From: Algoriphagus faecimaris
Lineage (GTDB): Bacteria; Bacteroidota; Bacteroidia; Cytophagales; Cyclobacteriaceae
DNA length: 64,000 bases
Direction of reading: 5' to 3'
NCBI RefSeq assembly: GCF_900101705.1
Contig: NZ_FNAC01000001.1
Coordinates: forward strand, 62,001-126,000
Shown: in pieces, positions 9,368 through 19,139 of the stretch
Numbering within the stretch: position 1 is the first letter of the stretch
Layout of the letters: every line of letters begins with the position of its first letter
Notes under the pieces: model-generated
Seen by the model: the letters and a program-made list of their open reading frames with translations, nothing else
What the model was told of the DNA's origin: nothing
The model's database searches: none
Program-made: the position numbers and the translations under genes

Positions 9368-9862
9368 ATTTCGTAAAAGATAAATTTTTATTGGAAAGTA
9401 TTAGTCAGAAAACATTACCTATGATTAAAACAAAGATGATCAATGTTAGGAATCTGGGCTTTCAATTTGTTGTTAATTAATTCTCATTTATTACAAATTT
9501 TCTTGACTTCCCCATCAGAAACCAATTCATAGTCAAAGGCTTCTTCCATCCAATGCCTAGTCTTATATTACTTTGAATTGCTGTCTATCAAATTGAAATA
9601 AGGCGATTGACATTAGCTCTGATTCTGTAAAATTCAGCAACTTCTCAACTACAGAACTAAATCCTATTTAAATTTTATCTAGGATAAGCATTCACTTTCT
9701 CTTTGAGAAACCATGTTGTCAAGTTATTGAGTAAGCTTATGAACTCCAAAGTTCAAAGAACAATTCAGAAAAAGATTTGATAAATAGTTAAAACAACCCT
9801 GCTCATTAAAGTATTACAGGAAAATTCATCCTTTATGCCCTTTGTGATAGAAAAATCATAAA
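9368..9862. other. Intergenic region, AT-rich, no convincing gene
   Basis: About 495 bases between lpxB and the PTPS/QueD gene. I see no gene I would defend. Two short frames exist: 9421-9480 on plus (19 codons) and 9484-9549 on minus (21 codons, ending DGEVKKICNK). The minus one has a protein-like composition and could be the tail of a decayed gene, but it is too short to judge. Confidence 0.4.
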
Positions 9863-10282
9863 TCATTCACCGAAATACTCCACAAAGTTCCTCGGAGTCT
9901 CGTAAAGTGTCAATTTATACAGACCTCCATTAGGAGTAATTTCTTTGACCGCGGGCTCCAAGATTTTCCAAAATTCCATAATCAGAATTTCGCAAGAAGC
10001 CATTTTATCTTTCATGAAATCCACGTCCATGTTCAGATTTTTATGGTCTACTTTATCAATTACAAGACGGCGAATTAAGGTGCTTAGCTGCTTTAGATCT
10101 ACCACAAACCCAGTCTCTGGATCAGGCATTCCTTTTACCGTTACAATCAACTCAAAATTATGCCCATGCCAATTGACATTGGCACAGGGGCCAAAAACCT
10201 CAAAGTTCTTTTCCTCAGACCAATTGGGGTTCCAAAGTTTATGTGCGGCATTAAAATGCTCTTTCCTACAAACGTAAATCAT
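9863..10282 (-). CDS. 6-pyruvoyl-tetrahydropterin synthase / QueD family protein
   Basis: 139 residues, a typical single T-fold domain. The three zinc His are seen in FNAAHKLWN (His15) and WHGHNFEL. The catalytic Cys precedes them in FGPCANVNWHGH, the PTPS-type C-N-x-x-x-HGH arrangement. Also present are VVDLKQL and VDHKNLNMDV with the Asp-His pair, and LYETPRNFVEYFGE with the Glu that anchors the pterin. QueD converts 7,8-dihydroneopterin triphosphate to 6-carboxy-tetrahydropterin for queuosine; PTPS makes the biopterin precursor. QueE is encoded 10 kb away on the same strand, which favours QueD, but the sequence alone does not decide. Confidence 0.85.
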   Translation of the reverse strand: MIYVCRKEHFNAAHKLWNPNWSEEKNFEVFGPCANVNWHGHNFELIVTVKGMPDPETGFVVDLKQLSTLIRRLVIDKVDHKNLNMDVDFMKDKMASCEILIMEFWKILEPAVKEITPNGGLYKLTLYETPRNFVEYFGE

Positions 10283-10352
10283 CAGCGCTTCAAATTCGGC
10301 GCAATTTAGTCAAAAGTAATCTTCAAATAAAATTTTATCCGTTCAGCTAAGA

Positions 10353-11000
10353 TCACTTGATCAAGCGATCCATCAATCGAAGCCAATCTTCTTCTTTTTT
10401 AAGCTTTAATTTTTCTGCCTTGATCACAGCTAATGCCTCAGAAAGTAAAGGTTCGGAAAGCACATCACCCAATTGCTTTTCATTTTTAACAATTTTACAG
10501 GTGCCTTGGCTGCAGAGGTACAATTCTTCTGAAGGTAAAAATGCTTTGCCTCTATCAGAACCATAAGAAGAAGAAGTGGGATCATTTCCTACGGAAACAG
10601 AGTACAACTTAGCTAGAATCAAATCATCCTTACCTTTTAACTCTTCATAAAAAACGGTCTTCCCTTTAATGAGTGCATCCGACTTTTTAAATACTCTTTC
10701 TCTATTATTCTCAAAAATCACAAAGTAGGAAATCTCCTTGGGTTCAAAATAAAAACGCTCTCCCTGATACATATACTCTACTCTGTTTTCATATCCATTT
10801 AGAGCTAATTTACCTTCGTAAAATTCCCTTTCGTTGAAGAAAATTTTACCATCTGTAAAGTCCCCTACAAGAGGACTGCCTGAGATACCTGGATACTTTG
10901 CCATTAAAGGAGCACCATTGCCGATATCTTGAAGATTGGTTAGCTGGGCAAAGCCACTAAATGAGAGTAGAAAGAAAAAGGAAGCAAATAATACTTTCAT
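10353..11000 (-). CDS. Secreted protein of unknown function
   Basis: 215 residues with a signal peptide (MKVLFASFFFLLSFSGFAQ). I do not recognise the family. The mature part is rich in beta-prone segments (NGYENRVEYMYQGERFYFEPKEISYFVIF) and ends in a Lys/Glu-rich helix (residues 190-215) resembling a terminal coiled segment. One Cys pair (LCSQGTC) could form a disulfide. It lies downstream of the SusCD-DUF4843 genes on the same strand but is separated from them by a hairpin terminator at 11021-11047, so it is probably a separate unit. A role in the envelope is inferred only from the signal peptide. Confidence 0.7.
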   Translation of the reverse strand: MKVLFASFFFLLSFSGFAQLTNLQDIGNGAPLMAKYPGISGSPLVGDFTDGKIFFNEREFYEGKLALNGYENRVEYMYQGERFYFEPKEISYFVIFENNRERVFKKSDALIKGKTVFYEELKGKDDLILAKLYSVSVGNDPTSSSYGSDRGKAFLPSEELYLCSQGTCKIVKNEKQLGDVLSEPLLSEALAVIKAEKLKLKKEEDWLRLMDRLIK

Positions 11001-11020
11001 AGTTATAGTAGTTAAATAAA

Positions 11021-11047
11021 AAAGGGAAAGGCGAATGCCCTTCCCTT
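11021..11047 (-). terminator. Intrinsic terminator of the SusCD operon
   Basis: Stem 11022-11032 pairs with 11037-11047 (11 bp with one A-C mismatch) around loop GAAT. Read on the minus strand it is followed by a run of seven T, directly downstream of the DUF4843 gene. Confidence 0.65.
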
Positions 11048-11063
11048 ATTTGGTTGGTTATTT

Positions 11064-11582
11064 TTACTGTTGTGCGATAGAGATACCTAAACGCTTGAAG
11101 TTTTCACTTGCAGCGATATCTGAACCGTTTCCATTAAGTTCCAATACCAAAGTAACAGGCGAAGTGCCATTGTCACCTTCAAGCAGTTCTACGGTAACTT
11201 CACCGAAGCTGCTATTGGCAGGAATTACAAAAGAACCGGAGGTGTTGTAATGAACACCTTCTACAGCAGTAGTTTTATCAGCAACAACGGAGTAAGTGAT
11301 CGTTTCATCATTTGGTCTCTGTGCACTTACAAAGTTAACTCTGAAAGTGATCGTACCTGAACTTTCAGTGATGAAAGGTCTAGATGTATTGAGCGCAAAT
11401 CCGTAGGCAGGGAGTCTGTTCACAATTGGAAAATCCTCTCCTGGTGCAGGTCCATTGAGAACCGTAGCATCAAACTCTACTACGGAACCGTCATATATTT
11501 CGTAGGCGAAGTCCTGCTCGATGCAAGAACCCAAACTAAATGCTACTAGTGCAAATAGAAATACCCTATAAATTGATTTCAT
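11064..11582 (-). CDS. DUF4843/Calx-beta-like lipoprotein of the SusCD operon
   Basis: 172 residues from the ATG at 11582. The longer frame to 11633 would overlap susD, and its extra residues do not look like a signal, whereas MKSIYRVFLFALVAFSLGSC is a clean lipoprotein signal. The body resembles DUF4843/Calx-beta beta-sandwich domains (TITYSVVADKTTAVEGVHYN, then NSSFGEVTVELLEGD). It lies 13 bases after the SusD gene, in the position of a SusE/F-like surface ligand-binding lipoprotein, so it probably takes part in substrate capture at the outer membrane. The ligand is unknown. Confidence 0.75.
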   Translation of the reverse strand: MKSIYRVFLFALVAFSLGSCIEQDFAYEIYDGSVVEFDATVLNGPAPGEDFPIVNRLPAYGFALNTSRPFITESSGTITFRVNFVSAQRPNDETITYSVVADKTTAVEGVHYNTSGSFVIPANSSFGEVTVELLEGDNGTSPVTLVLELNGNGSDIAASENFKRLGISIAQQ

Positions 11583-11595
11583 CTGATTTCTTAAT

Positions 11596-13110
11596 TTAAT
11601 ATCCTTCATTTTGAACAAGATTTGGGTTACCATCTACTTCTCTTTGAGGGATAGAAGCAAGGATTCTAACGTCAGTAAACGGTACATCTCCTTGAGGCTT
11701 AATGATATCTCTACCCAAACGCTTCAAGTCAAAGAATCTGTGACCTTCGAATGCAAACTCAAGCTTTCTCTGAAGAAGAACTTCTTCGAAGATCTCAGCG
11801 GCATCAGAAGACTCAAAAGGAGCCAAACCTCTAGCCGTTCTCAAAGCATTCAAGTTTTCCAAGGCACCATTGACGTCCAAAGTAGAAGCATAAGTCTTAG
11901 CCTCAGCCAAAATCAAAAGCATTTCACTTTTTCTGATTACAGGGACATTGTCAATGTATGGAACACCGATTTTACCAAGAAACTTGGTACACTCTAGTTT
12001 TGGACCAGATCCTCTACCGTTACCTACATTGTACAATTGCGCTCTCACATCATCGCCACGAGTAACTTCATAAGCTCTAGGGTCGTTTCCAGATCCTGAA
12101 GCAGATACTTGAAGTTCGCTAAGCAATTGAGCATTTGGAACGAAGTCACCCCATCCACCTTGATTTTGTGGATTGCTCAAGTCAATGATAGAGGTAAATG
12201 AAGCCTGAAGTGATGCATTTACACCACCTGTACCTTCACTTGCATTGAAGAAACGAACTTCGAACATAGACTCAGGATGAGCATCTGATCTCCATCCGGA
12301 CACATAATCGTCTCCTTGAAGTACAGTCCCAACAGAGCTTGCCAAAGCTGCTTCCGCATTAGTGATAGCGGTAGGATAGTCTTTGGTATACAACGCCACT
12401 CGAGCTAGAAGCGCATGTGCAGCTCCTTTAGATGCGAAGTTTCTGTTGTTAGAATCAGCCAAAAGGGAAATAGCATCATTCAAATCAGAAACCATTTGAG
12501 CATAAGCATCTCCAATAGCACCTCTTCCAGGAAGTCTGTTCAAAGCTCCTTCTGAAGTAATTACACCTTCTGTAACTACAGGTACACCACCTCTATCATT
12601 TGCTTGTACCACTGCTCCGGGGATGTAAGCATACACCTTAGCCAAATCAAAGTAGTAAAGTGCTCTTAAGAACTTCAATTCACCTTCCCAGCCTGCTGCC
12701 TCTTCTGGAGAGACTGGAGGAGTATCGTTGAGTTGAGGGATAGCCTCTAAGATCAAGTTGATCTCATTGATCGCATAGTAGTTGTTTTGCCATGTGTCCA
12801 AGTGAGTACCAAACTGATTTCTTGCTTGGTTTATTTGTCTACCGGAATTTCCAGTAGCTACACCGATATCAGCAAGTGCATCGGCATCTGCCAATAGGGC
12901 TCTTCCGTAATTATCGCCAGATCTTAATCGGGCATATACAGAGTTGATTGCTGCCTCTACACCACCACGGGTTTGAAGGGCAATAGTCGCATCGATTGAT
13001 TGTCTTGGATTAGTTTCCAATAGACTCTCGCAGCTTGTCGCGGTCAGAATCATTCCTCCCACCATTGCGGCCAAGCCTAATCTTTTAAATATGTTTGTTC
13101 TAATTTTCAT
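11596..13110 (-). CDS. SusD/RagB family outer-membrane nutrient-binding lipoprotein
   Basis: 504 residues. The signal peptide ends at a lipobox (ILTATSC, Cys27) followed by ESLLETNPRQSID, the classic SusD N-terminus. Conserved features are the TPR-like helices (EGELKFLRALYYFDLAKVYA) and the C-terminal block (VPVIRKSEMLLILAEAKTY, then LNALRTARGLAPF and LLQRKLEFAFEGHRFFDLKRLGRD). SusD proteins cap the SusC barrel and deliver ligand to it. It is encoded 11 bases after susC, and the pair plus the downstream DUF4843 gene form one operon. No glycanase or sulfatase is adjacent, so a peptide or small-molecule substrate is as likely as a glycan. Confidence 0.95.
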   Translation of the reverse strand: MKIRTNIFKRLGLAAMVGGMILTATSCESLLETNPRQSIDATIALQTRGGVEAAINSVYARLRSGDNYGRALLADADALADIGVATGNSGRQINQARNQFGTHLDTWQNNYYAINEINLILEAIPQLNDTPPVSPEEAAGWEGELKFLRALYYFDLAKVYAYIPGAVVQANDRGGVPVVTEGVITSEGALNRLPGRGAIGDAYAQMVSDLNDAISLLADSNNRNFASKGAAHALLARVALYTKDYPTAITNAEAALASSVGTVLQGDDYVSGWRSDAHPESMFEVRFFNASEGTGGVNASLQASFTSIIDLSNPQNQGGWGDFVPNAQLLSELQVSASGSGNDPRAYEVTRGDDVRAQLYNVGNGRGSGPKLECTKFLGKIGVPYIDNVPVIRKSEMLLILAEAKTYASTLDVNGALENLNALRTARGLAPFESSDAAEIFEEVLLQRKLEFAFEGHRFFDLKRLGRDIIKPQGDVPFTDVRILASIPQREVDGNPNLVQNEGY

Positions 13111-13121
13111 TGTTTAATTCT

Positions 13122-16100
13122 TTAGAAACCTACCTGAATACCAACTGTATAATTTCTGGTCTGCGGAATGATACCAGTTGCAGCACCCAAGAATTCTGGA
13201 TCATAACCTGGATAATCAGGAGCATATGTCCAAAGGTTAACACCTTGTGCATATACTTTTGCACGAGTCAAACCGATTTTAGACAATAAGGATGGGCTCA
13301 AATTGTAAGAAAGAGAAACCTGCTTCAATCGGATATAATCCGCATTAAACAAAGATGCACCTCCTGTATTCATACCTGAAGCTCTTACTTCTGTACCACC
13401 GCTGTATACCCTTGGCTGATAAGTCATTTGACCTGGCTCTGTCCATCTCGCATCGTAAGTTTGCTTCAATGCATTCAATGTCAAACGAGAAGCATTTTCA
13501 CGCATGAAACCAACCTGACCATCTGGAACTAGTCTTCCGTACTCGTACTGGAAGAATACCGTCAATTCCAATCCTTTGTATGAGAAGGTGTTGTTCATAC
13601 CTCCATACCAGCTTGGAAGAGAATTACCTAAGATTTTTCTGTCTCCAGCCTGTACCTGATACTTCAAGTTACCGTCGATATCATACCACATTGGACGACC
13701 TGTAGCTGGGTTTACACCCGCATACTCATAAGAGAAGTAAGAACCTAAAGATTCCCCTACTCGGATAGCAGGGTTTGAAGGTAATTCTTCTAGACCGTCA
13801 TATAGAGAAGTGATTTCGTTCTCGATTCTCGTGATGTTGAAGTCAGTATCCCATCTGAAGTTATTAGTATTCACATTGACTGTTCTGATTTCAAATTCGA
13901 TACCTCTGTTGACCAAAGAACCTACGTTTCTTGTAACTGAACCGAAACCATTGGTCCAAAGGATAGGCTGAGGGAAAAGTAGATCCTTAGAATTTCTGTT
14001 GAAGACATCTAATGCACCACTTACTCTGTTGTCGAATAATCCGAAGTCAACCCCAATGTTGATGGTTTCGTTTTTCTCCCAAGACAATTGCTCATTAGCA
14101 AGTCCTGAAGGACGAATACCTCCACCACCGTTATACGTACCAGTACCGATGTAAAGACCTCTTGAATCAAAGTTACCGATCTGATCGTTACCTGTCACAC
14201 CCCAAGATGCTCTAAGCTTCAATTCAGATATTGTAGTACTCTCTTTCAAGAAACCTTCTTCTTTCAAATACCATCCCGCTCTTACAGAAGGGAAGAAACC
14301 GTAAAGGTTGTCAGCACCAAATCTAGAAGAACCGTCATATCGACCAGTCAAGGTCAACAAGTATTTCTTATTGTAGTCATAGTTAGCCTGCAAGAAAGTA
14401 CCGAATCTCTTAAATCCAGTCCAGAAGGAAGTAATATTTTCTGGAATCGCAGCAGACTGTACTGTTCTGAATTGGAAGGTAGGGAAACCTGTACCCGAAC
14501 CAGAAATACCTTGGTTGGTCTCAGATCTGTATTCCACACCATAAACCCCTGAAATGTTGTGAACAGAGTTGATAGTTTTGTTGTAATTCAAAGTTTGGGT
14601 TGTGATGAAGTTCACATTCCAGTTGGACTGAACCTGACCACGACCATTAACACCTCTACCGTCTGGAGTACGAGGGTCTGTATAATCTTCAGCTTGTACC
14701 AAACGATAATCTACACCAAACAATGATCTGAAGATCAAATTGTCAGCCAATTGATATGTAGCTGCAATATTACCCACCACTTGATTGGTTCTCTGAATAC
14801 CACTGTTATAAGTATTTACAGCAATTACGTTTTGGTTCAAGATACCTCTGATGTTCTCATTGAAAGAACCGTCTTCGTTATAGATTGGGTTATGAGGAAG
14901 AACTGTAGCTGCAGAGAAAGCAGGGTTACCCAAAAATGCACCCGAAGTAGCAAAAGGAGTATTCTGTCCAAATGTACTCAAGTTCAAGTTAGTCTCAATA
15001 TTCAATCTGTTAGTAGCCTTATGACCTAATTTCACTGCGAAAGTTCCTCTTTCGAAGTTTACAGGAGATACTGTGGCTTCCTGAGAGTTGTAAGATCCAG
15101 AGATGAAGAAAGTAGTCTTCTCATCACCCCCTGAAGCAGAAAGCTCATAGTTCTGAATTTTACCGGTGATCAAAGCTTCACGCTGCCAGTCGTAGAAAGG
15201 TAAATCTGCACCTATTTGATCTAACTCTTCCACAGATAAAGACTGCCAGTTGGAAGGTAAAACACCAAGATCATTTAACCCTCTAGCTTGAGGAATGTTA
15301 ATTCCAGCATTGATGTAAGCTTCTTTTCTCAATTGATACACCTCAGTAGCATTGGTCACATCAAGCGTCTTAAGAGGCTCAGTGGTACCACCGTAAGCGT
15401 TGAATGTAAATTGAGCCTTACCAGCTTTACCTTTTTTGGTAGTAATAATTACAACACCATTTGCTGCTTGAGCTCCGTAGATCGCTGCAGTTGCCGCATC
15501 TTTCAAAATTTCCATAGACTCGATGTCGTTAGGGTTCAAGAAAGCAAGCGGGTTAGACTGAGTAAAACCTGCATCATCTCTTGAATTCAACTGCACACCA
15601 TCTACGATGTAAAGAGGCTCATTACCTGCGTTAACAGAACCTACCCCTCTAATACGGATATTTACCGCACCACCTGGAATACCGTTAGCAGAAGCTACCT
15701 GAACACCAGCTGCACGACCTTGCAATGCTCTATCGAAAGACTGCATCGGCAAGTTTTCGATGACATCACCTCTTACTTGGGATACTGCACCAGTGACCTC
15801 TCTTTTGGTCTGTACACTGTACCCCGTAATCACTACTTCTCCTAGTAATTTAGTATCGGGGTCTAGAATCACGTCAAGCTCAGATCGATTTCCGATTGAG
15901 ATTTCTTTGCTGGTGGAACCCACAAAACTAACTACTAATACATCAGATCCAGATGGAACTGAAATAGAGAATCGACCATCCAAATCGGTAGCTGTACCGA
16001 TGGTGGTTCCTTTAACAAGAACGGTAGCTCCCGGAATAGGCAAATTGTCTTCCGAAGAGATTACCGTACCAGTAACCACGCGACTTTGGGCAAATGCTAC

Positions 16101-16148
16101 TGCACTCCCCAATATCAGCATGAGTCCTAGAAGTAAAACTTTCCTCAT
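13122..16148 (-). CDS. SusC/RagA family TonB-linked outer-membrane transporter
   Basis: 1008 residues. In order: signal peptide to about residue 20 (AVAFAQ), a carboxypeptidase-regulatory-like domain (about 22-95, VVTGTVISSEDNLPIPGATVLVKGT), the plug domain (about 105-240, with the SusC signature LPMQSFDRALQGRAAGVQV and EPLYIVDGVQL, then EILKDAATAAIYGAQAANGVVII), and a long C-terminal beta-barrel ending in a Phe (VGIQVGF). It imports oligomers across the outer membrane with TonB-ExbBD energy. It is the first gene of the operon with susD and DUF4843. At about 1000 residues it has no extra N-terminal STN domain, so FecR/sigma signalling is not expected. Confidence 0.96.
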   Translation of the reverse strand: MRKVLLLGLMLILGSAVAFAQSRVVTGTVISSEDNLPIPGATVLVKGTTIGTATDLDGRFSISVPSGSDVLVVSFVGSTSKEISIGNRSELDVILDPDTKLLGEVVITGYSVQTKREVTGAVSQVRGDVIENLPMQSFDRALQGRAAGVQVASANGIPGGAVNIRIRGVGSVNAGNEPLYIVDGVQLNSRDDAGFTQSNPLAFLNPNDIESMEILKDAATAAIYGAQAANGVVIITTKKGKAGKAQFTFNAYGGTTEPLKTLDVTNATEVYQLRKEAYINAGINIPQARGLNDLGVLPSNWQSLSVEELDQIGADLPFYDWQREALITGKIQNYELSASGGDEKTTFFISGSYNSQEATVSPVNFERGTFAVKLGHKATNRLNIETNLNLSTFGQNTPFATSGAFLGNPAFSAATVLPHNPIYNEDGSFNENIRGILNQNVIAVNTYNSGIQRTNQVVGNIAATYQLADNLIFRSLFGVDYRLVQAEDYTDPRTPDGRGVNGRGQVQSNWNVNFITTQTLNYNKTINSVHNISGVYGVEYRSETNQGISGSGTGFPTFQFRTVQSAAIPENITSFWTGFKRFGTFLQANYDYNKKYLLTLTGRYDGSSRFGADNLYGFFPSVRAGWYLKEEGFLKESTTISELKLRASWGVTGNDQIGNFDSRGLYIGTGTYNGGGGIRPSGLANEQLSWEKNETINIGVDFGLFDNRVSGALDVFNRNSKDLLFPQPILWTNGFGSVTRNVGSLVNRGIEFEIRTVNVNTNNFRWDTDFNITRIENEITSLYDGLEELPSNPAIRVGESLGSYFSYEYAGVNPATGRPMWYDIDGNLKYQVQAGDRKILGNSLPSWYGGMNNTFSYKGLELTVFFQYEYGRLVPDGQVGFMRENASRLTLNALKQTYDARWTEPGQMTYQPRVYSGGTEVRASGMNTGGASLFNADYIRLKQVSLSYNLSPSLLSKIGLTRAKVYAQGVNLWTYAPDYPGYDPEFLGAATGIIPQTRNYTVGIQVGF

Positions 16149-16585
16149 ATTTGGTTTGATTATGGTTTAAATTAGACTCAATGATATCCGTTTCCTTTGA
16201 ATATCCCAAGTCTAAGACATAGAAAATTCATAAATGTTTTGGTTGTGGGACATGATAATTTCTTCGCAATTACCCCTGAAATCAATATAAAATTCCGATT
16301 AAGCTCTAATACATCTACTAATTCAAAAAATTATTCTCATTAAGGGAATGTTAACGGAAGTTAATTTTTAATACATATGCAGGTATTTTTTCTAAAAAAC
16401 AGGAAAAAAAATTGATATCCATTTTTTATTCCTTAAAAGGTCTTTTTCTCAAAATAATCTTGATATGTTTTGATATAATGAATATTAAAAAGGAAATAAT
16501 ACAGACTAATTGAGAATTTTATATAATCTTATAGATATAAAAACAATGTTTTTTGTCCTATATCAAATAGAATAAACCTTAAAAA
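16149..16585. other. AT-rich leader/promoter region upstream of susC
   Basis: 437 bases, strongly AT-rich, between the stop of the OmpA-family gene and the start of susC, both on the minus strand. It should contain the susC promoter. I searched for a TTTG/TAnnTTTG pair on the minus strand and did not find a good one. No ORF or stable hairpin was seen. Confidence 0.4.
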
Positions 16586-18505
16586 TCACAGAACCCTGAT
16601 CGTAATTCTTCTGTTTAAGGCTTGATTCTGCGGGCTATCGTTTGGTACCATGGGTTGCGAATCTCCCATACCTTCTGTGGCCACTCTTGCAGGATGAATT
16701 TCATGGGAAACCAAGTACGCTTGAACGGACTTTGCCCTTTGTAAACTCAAGGCTTCATTATAAGTGGCAGAACCTACATTATCTGTATGTCCGGAAATCA
16801 TGATGTTAACATTAGGGTTTTCCTCCAAAAATTTAACTAAGCGACGTAAGGACGTCATAGACTCCTGCTTCAGCTCAAATTTATCGAAATCAAAAAATAC
16901 ATTTTCAAAGACAAACTCCTCTCCTGACGCCACGGGGGTAAGTTCGACTTGCAAGTCTTTGACATTTTGAATGGAATCTCTTTCTACATTATAGATTTTG
17001 GGCAAGAAGCCCTTCTTCTCCACATAAAGACCTGATACGGATTTCTCTGGATACAGCATCATAAACTCTCCCGTCTTTCCGTCAGCTTTAAATTCGTAAA
17101 GCGTGCTATCATTGCTTAGTGAAACCAAAGACAAGGTAGCGTCTACGGGCTCGCCAGTTTTTGAGTTGAGCACCTGTCCTCCCGTCACGATTAGATTATC
17201 TCCCAGGTAGATTTCTTCTGGAAATGGAAACCGGTACAGCAAAGATTTGTCCCCTTCCGGTGAGGTGGCCATTTCTGAATAATAGGCATAGTCTTTTTGG
17301 GCGGTAATAAACAAAGCCACTTGATCCAAGTGGTCATTGATCGGCAAGCCCAAGTTTTCAGGCTCCTGAAATTCCCCATCCACCACTCGAGAAAGGAAAA
17401 TGTCCATCCCTCCAAAGCCCTGATGTCCATTAGAAGCAAAGAATAGAATCTCATTATTGAAAAACATAAAAGGAGAAATCTCATCCTTATCCGTATTGAC
17501 TACATTGCCGAGATTTTTGGCTTCAGTCCAAGTGCCATCTGCCATACGCACAGTGTACCATATATCATTTCCCCCGTATCCTCCACGACGGTTGGATGAA
17601 AAAAACAATACCCTTCCATCTGCAGATAAGGAAGGCTGAGAATCCCAAAAGCGGGAATTTACCTTTTTCCCCATATTCTTGGGTCGCTGCCATCGACCAT
17701 TGACGCGGTAGGAAATATACAAGTCGCAACTTCCCTCCGAATCAGGTGCGTCACAGGAGGTATAAATTAAGATATTCCCATCAGCAGTGACGGTACAGGT
17801 TCCTTCATTGTAAGGTGAGTTAATCGTCTGCGCAATACTTTCAGGAGGGGACCATCCTCCTGAAGTAGTGATATAAGAGGTGAAAATATCTTCTTTGTCA
17901 AAATTCCCCGTACCATCTCTTTTGGTAAATAAAATCTGAACGCCATCTGCAGTAAGCACTGGGAAATACTGAAGTTGAAATTGATTTAAAGGCTCCGCCA
18001 AGAGTTCCCTTTCTATATCTTTCACTTGGTTAAGATGGGTTTTCAAAAAATCCATGCGGGATTTCACATCCTTATAATAGATGTTATTCCGGAAGTTCGT
18101 TTCAAATAGTGGATCAATCTCCTCAAATTGACTGAGCGCCTGATCAAATTCTCCTTGCTGCAAATAAATATTGGTGAACAACCATCCTATTTCAACCACA
18201 TGTTTTTGAGTCGCATTTTTACCGGAAAGCCTTCTTTTCCCGGCAGCAGCCACAGCTTCTGCTTCCTCTAGCTCTCCTTTGGTGATTAAGAGTTGAGAAA
18301 GTTTGACGTATGCCTCCAGAAATGAACCTTCTCTATTGATTGCTGCTCTAAATTTTTCCTCAGCTTCGTCATATCTACGCTCCCTTATTAATTCTTCCCC
18401 TTCGGTAAAAAATCGAATAGCCCGCCCATCAATAATCGAATAACTCTGACTATAAGCATTATAGCCGATCATTAAGAAGCAAATCAGGAGATATACAGGG
18501 CGCAT
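16586..18505 (-). CDS. OmpA-family protein with TPR and PD40 propeller
   Basis: 639 residues from the ATG at 18505, chosen because MRPVYLLICFLMIGYNAYSQ is a signal peptide; the frame runs to 18580 without one. Domains in order: TPR-like helices (about 25-140), PD40/WD40-like beta-propeller repeats (about 175-420, for example QPSLSADGRVLFFSSNRRGG and DIWYTVRMADGTWTEAKNLG), a carboxypeptidase-regulatory-like segment (about 440-520), and an OmpA-like peptidoglycan-binding domain (about 535-639, VFFDFDKFELKQES and ISGHTDNVGSATYNEALSLQRA). This architecture is common in Bacteroidota, and some homologues (PorE-like) tie the type IX secretion machinery to peptidoglycan. Whether this one does so cannot be told from sequence. 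Confidence 0.88.
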   Translation of the reverse strand: MRPVYLLICFLMIGYNAYSQSYSIIDGRAIRFFTEGEELIRERRYDEAEEKFRAAINREGSFLEAYVKLSQLLITKGELEEAEAVAAAGKRRLSGKNATQKHVVEIGWLFTNIYLQQGEFDQALSQFEEIDPLFETNFRNNIYYKDVKSRMDFLKTHLNQVKDIERELLAEPLNQFQLQYFPVLTADGVQILFTKRDGTGNFDKEDIFTSYITTSGGWSPPESIAQTINSPYNEGTCTVTADGNILIYTSCDAPDSEGSCDLYISYRVNGRWQRPKNMGKKVNSRFWDSQPSLSADGRVLFFSSNRRGGYGGNDIWYTVRMADGTWTEAKNLGNVVNTDKDEISPFMFFNNEILFFASNGHQGFGGMDIFLSRVVDGEFQEPENLGLPINDHLDQVALFITAQKDYAYYSEMATSPEGDKSLLYRFPFPEEIYLGDNLIVTGGQVLNSKTGEPVDATLSLVSLSNDSTLYEFKADGKTGEFMMLYPEKSVSGLYVEKKGFLPKIYNVERDSIQNVKDLQVELTPVASGEEFVFENVFFDFDKFELKQESMTSLRRLVKFLEENPNVNIMISGHTDNVGSATYNEALSLQRAKSVQAYLVSHEIHPARVATEGMGDSQPMVPNDSPQNQALNRRITIRVL

Positions 18506-18644
18506 GGGCTCAAGGAATGTCCCTAAATTTATGAGTTTGTAGCGATATTTTCCAAAATGAAGCTTTTTTAACGCAATCACAGTCCTCTTTTAAAGGTGTA
18601 TCAATTGGTGGAGATATGAACCGAAACAAATAAAACACCAGAAA

Positions 18645-18895
18645 AAAATCGTGATTTAGCGGCTTCTTTTTCAGCCACGAATGCACGAATTGGAAACTTC
18701 GCCATGGTCTGTGTCTTACAGACTACTTTTCCTTTCTGTCCACGTGAGCCCCTGCCTAGACGGCAAATACAGGTCTCCACTCACATAAGCTCTCCTTTGC
18801 CGAAGTAAGTGTCCTCACTCACTTCTACCTTTAACTCTATTTATTCCGGTTTATAGAGACGCAATCCAAGGCTGGGAAAAGCAAGAAAAAATCCG
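18645..18895. repeat. Dispersed intergenic repeat, copy A
   Basis: This copy shares with 19844-20035 the block TCGTGA-TTAGC ... ACGAATGCACGAATTG (18676-18692 here) and, further on, TTATTCCGGTT (18841-18851) and GCAAGAAAAAATC (18881-18893). The middle parts differ in length (165 against 107 bases between anchors). The two copies bracket the DUF6266 gene. No coding frame is evident. Confidence 0.6.
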
Positions 18896-18970
18896 AGAAT
18901 TCGTAGCAAACAAACTAACTTCGTCGAAGGAATAATCCAATTCTGATTTTTGAGATTTAGTAGGTTTATT

Positions 18971-19041
18971 TAGGGTATCTATAGGGTAAGTATAGTTCTT
19001 TTATAGGGTCTTTTTAGTTACTGTAGTTATATTTACCCTAT
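18971..19041. repeat. Phased TAGGGT repeats upstream of the DUF6266 gene
   Basis: Direct copies of TAGGGT start at 18971, 18982 and 19004 (steps of 11 and 22 bases, one and two helical turns). An inverted copy ACCCTATA lies at 19034-19041. They sit 100-170 bases upstream of the start codon at 19140. A protein-binding array is possible; the stretch is very AT-rich, so chance is not excluded. Confidence 0.4.
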
Positions 19042-19139
19042 AGTTTTTTTATACTTTTTCATTAAAAACACTTATTTTCATTGACTTAAATTCATGTATT
19101 TCCTAAATTAAGCTTAGTTAATACCAGAGCAGATCACTT

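Noticed and set aside
9484-9549. 21-codon minus-strand frame ending DGEVKKICNK, with protein-like composition
   Set aside because: Too short, no start context, and no neighbouring fragment to make a pseudogene; recorded only as a possible remnant.
15760-16170. 136-codon plus-strand frame opposite the susC 5' end
   Set aside because: Antisense shadow of the plug region; Ser/Thr/Pro/Val-rich composition follows from the complement of the SusC codons.
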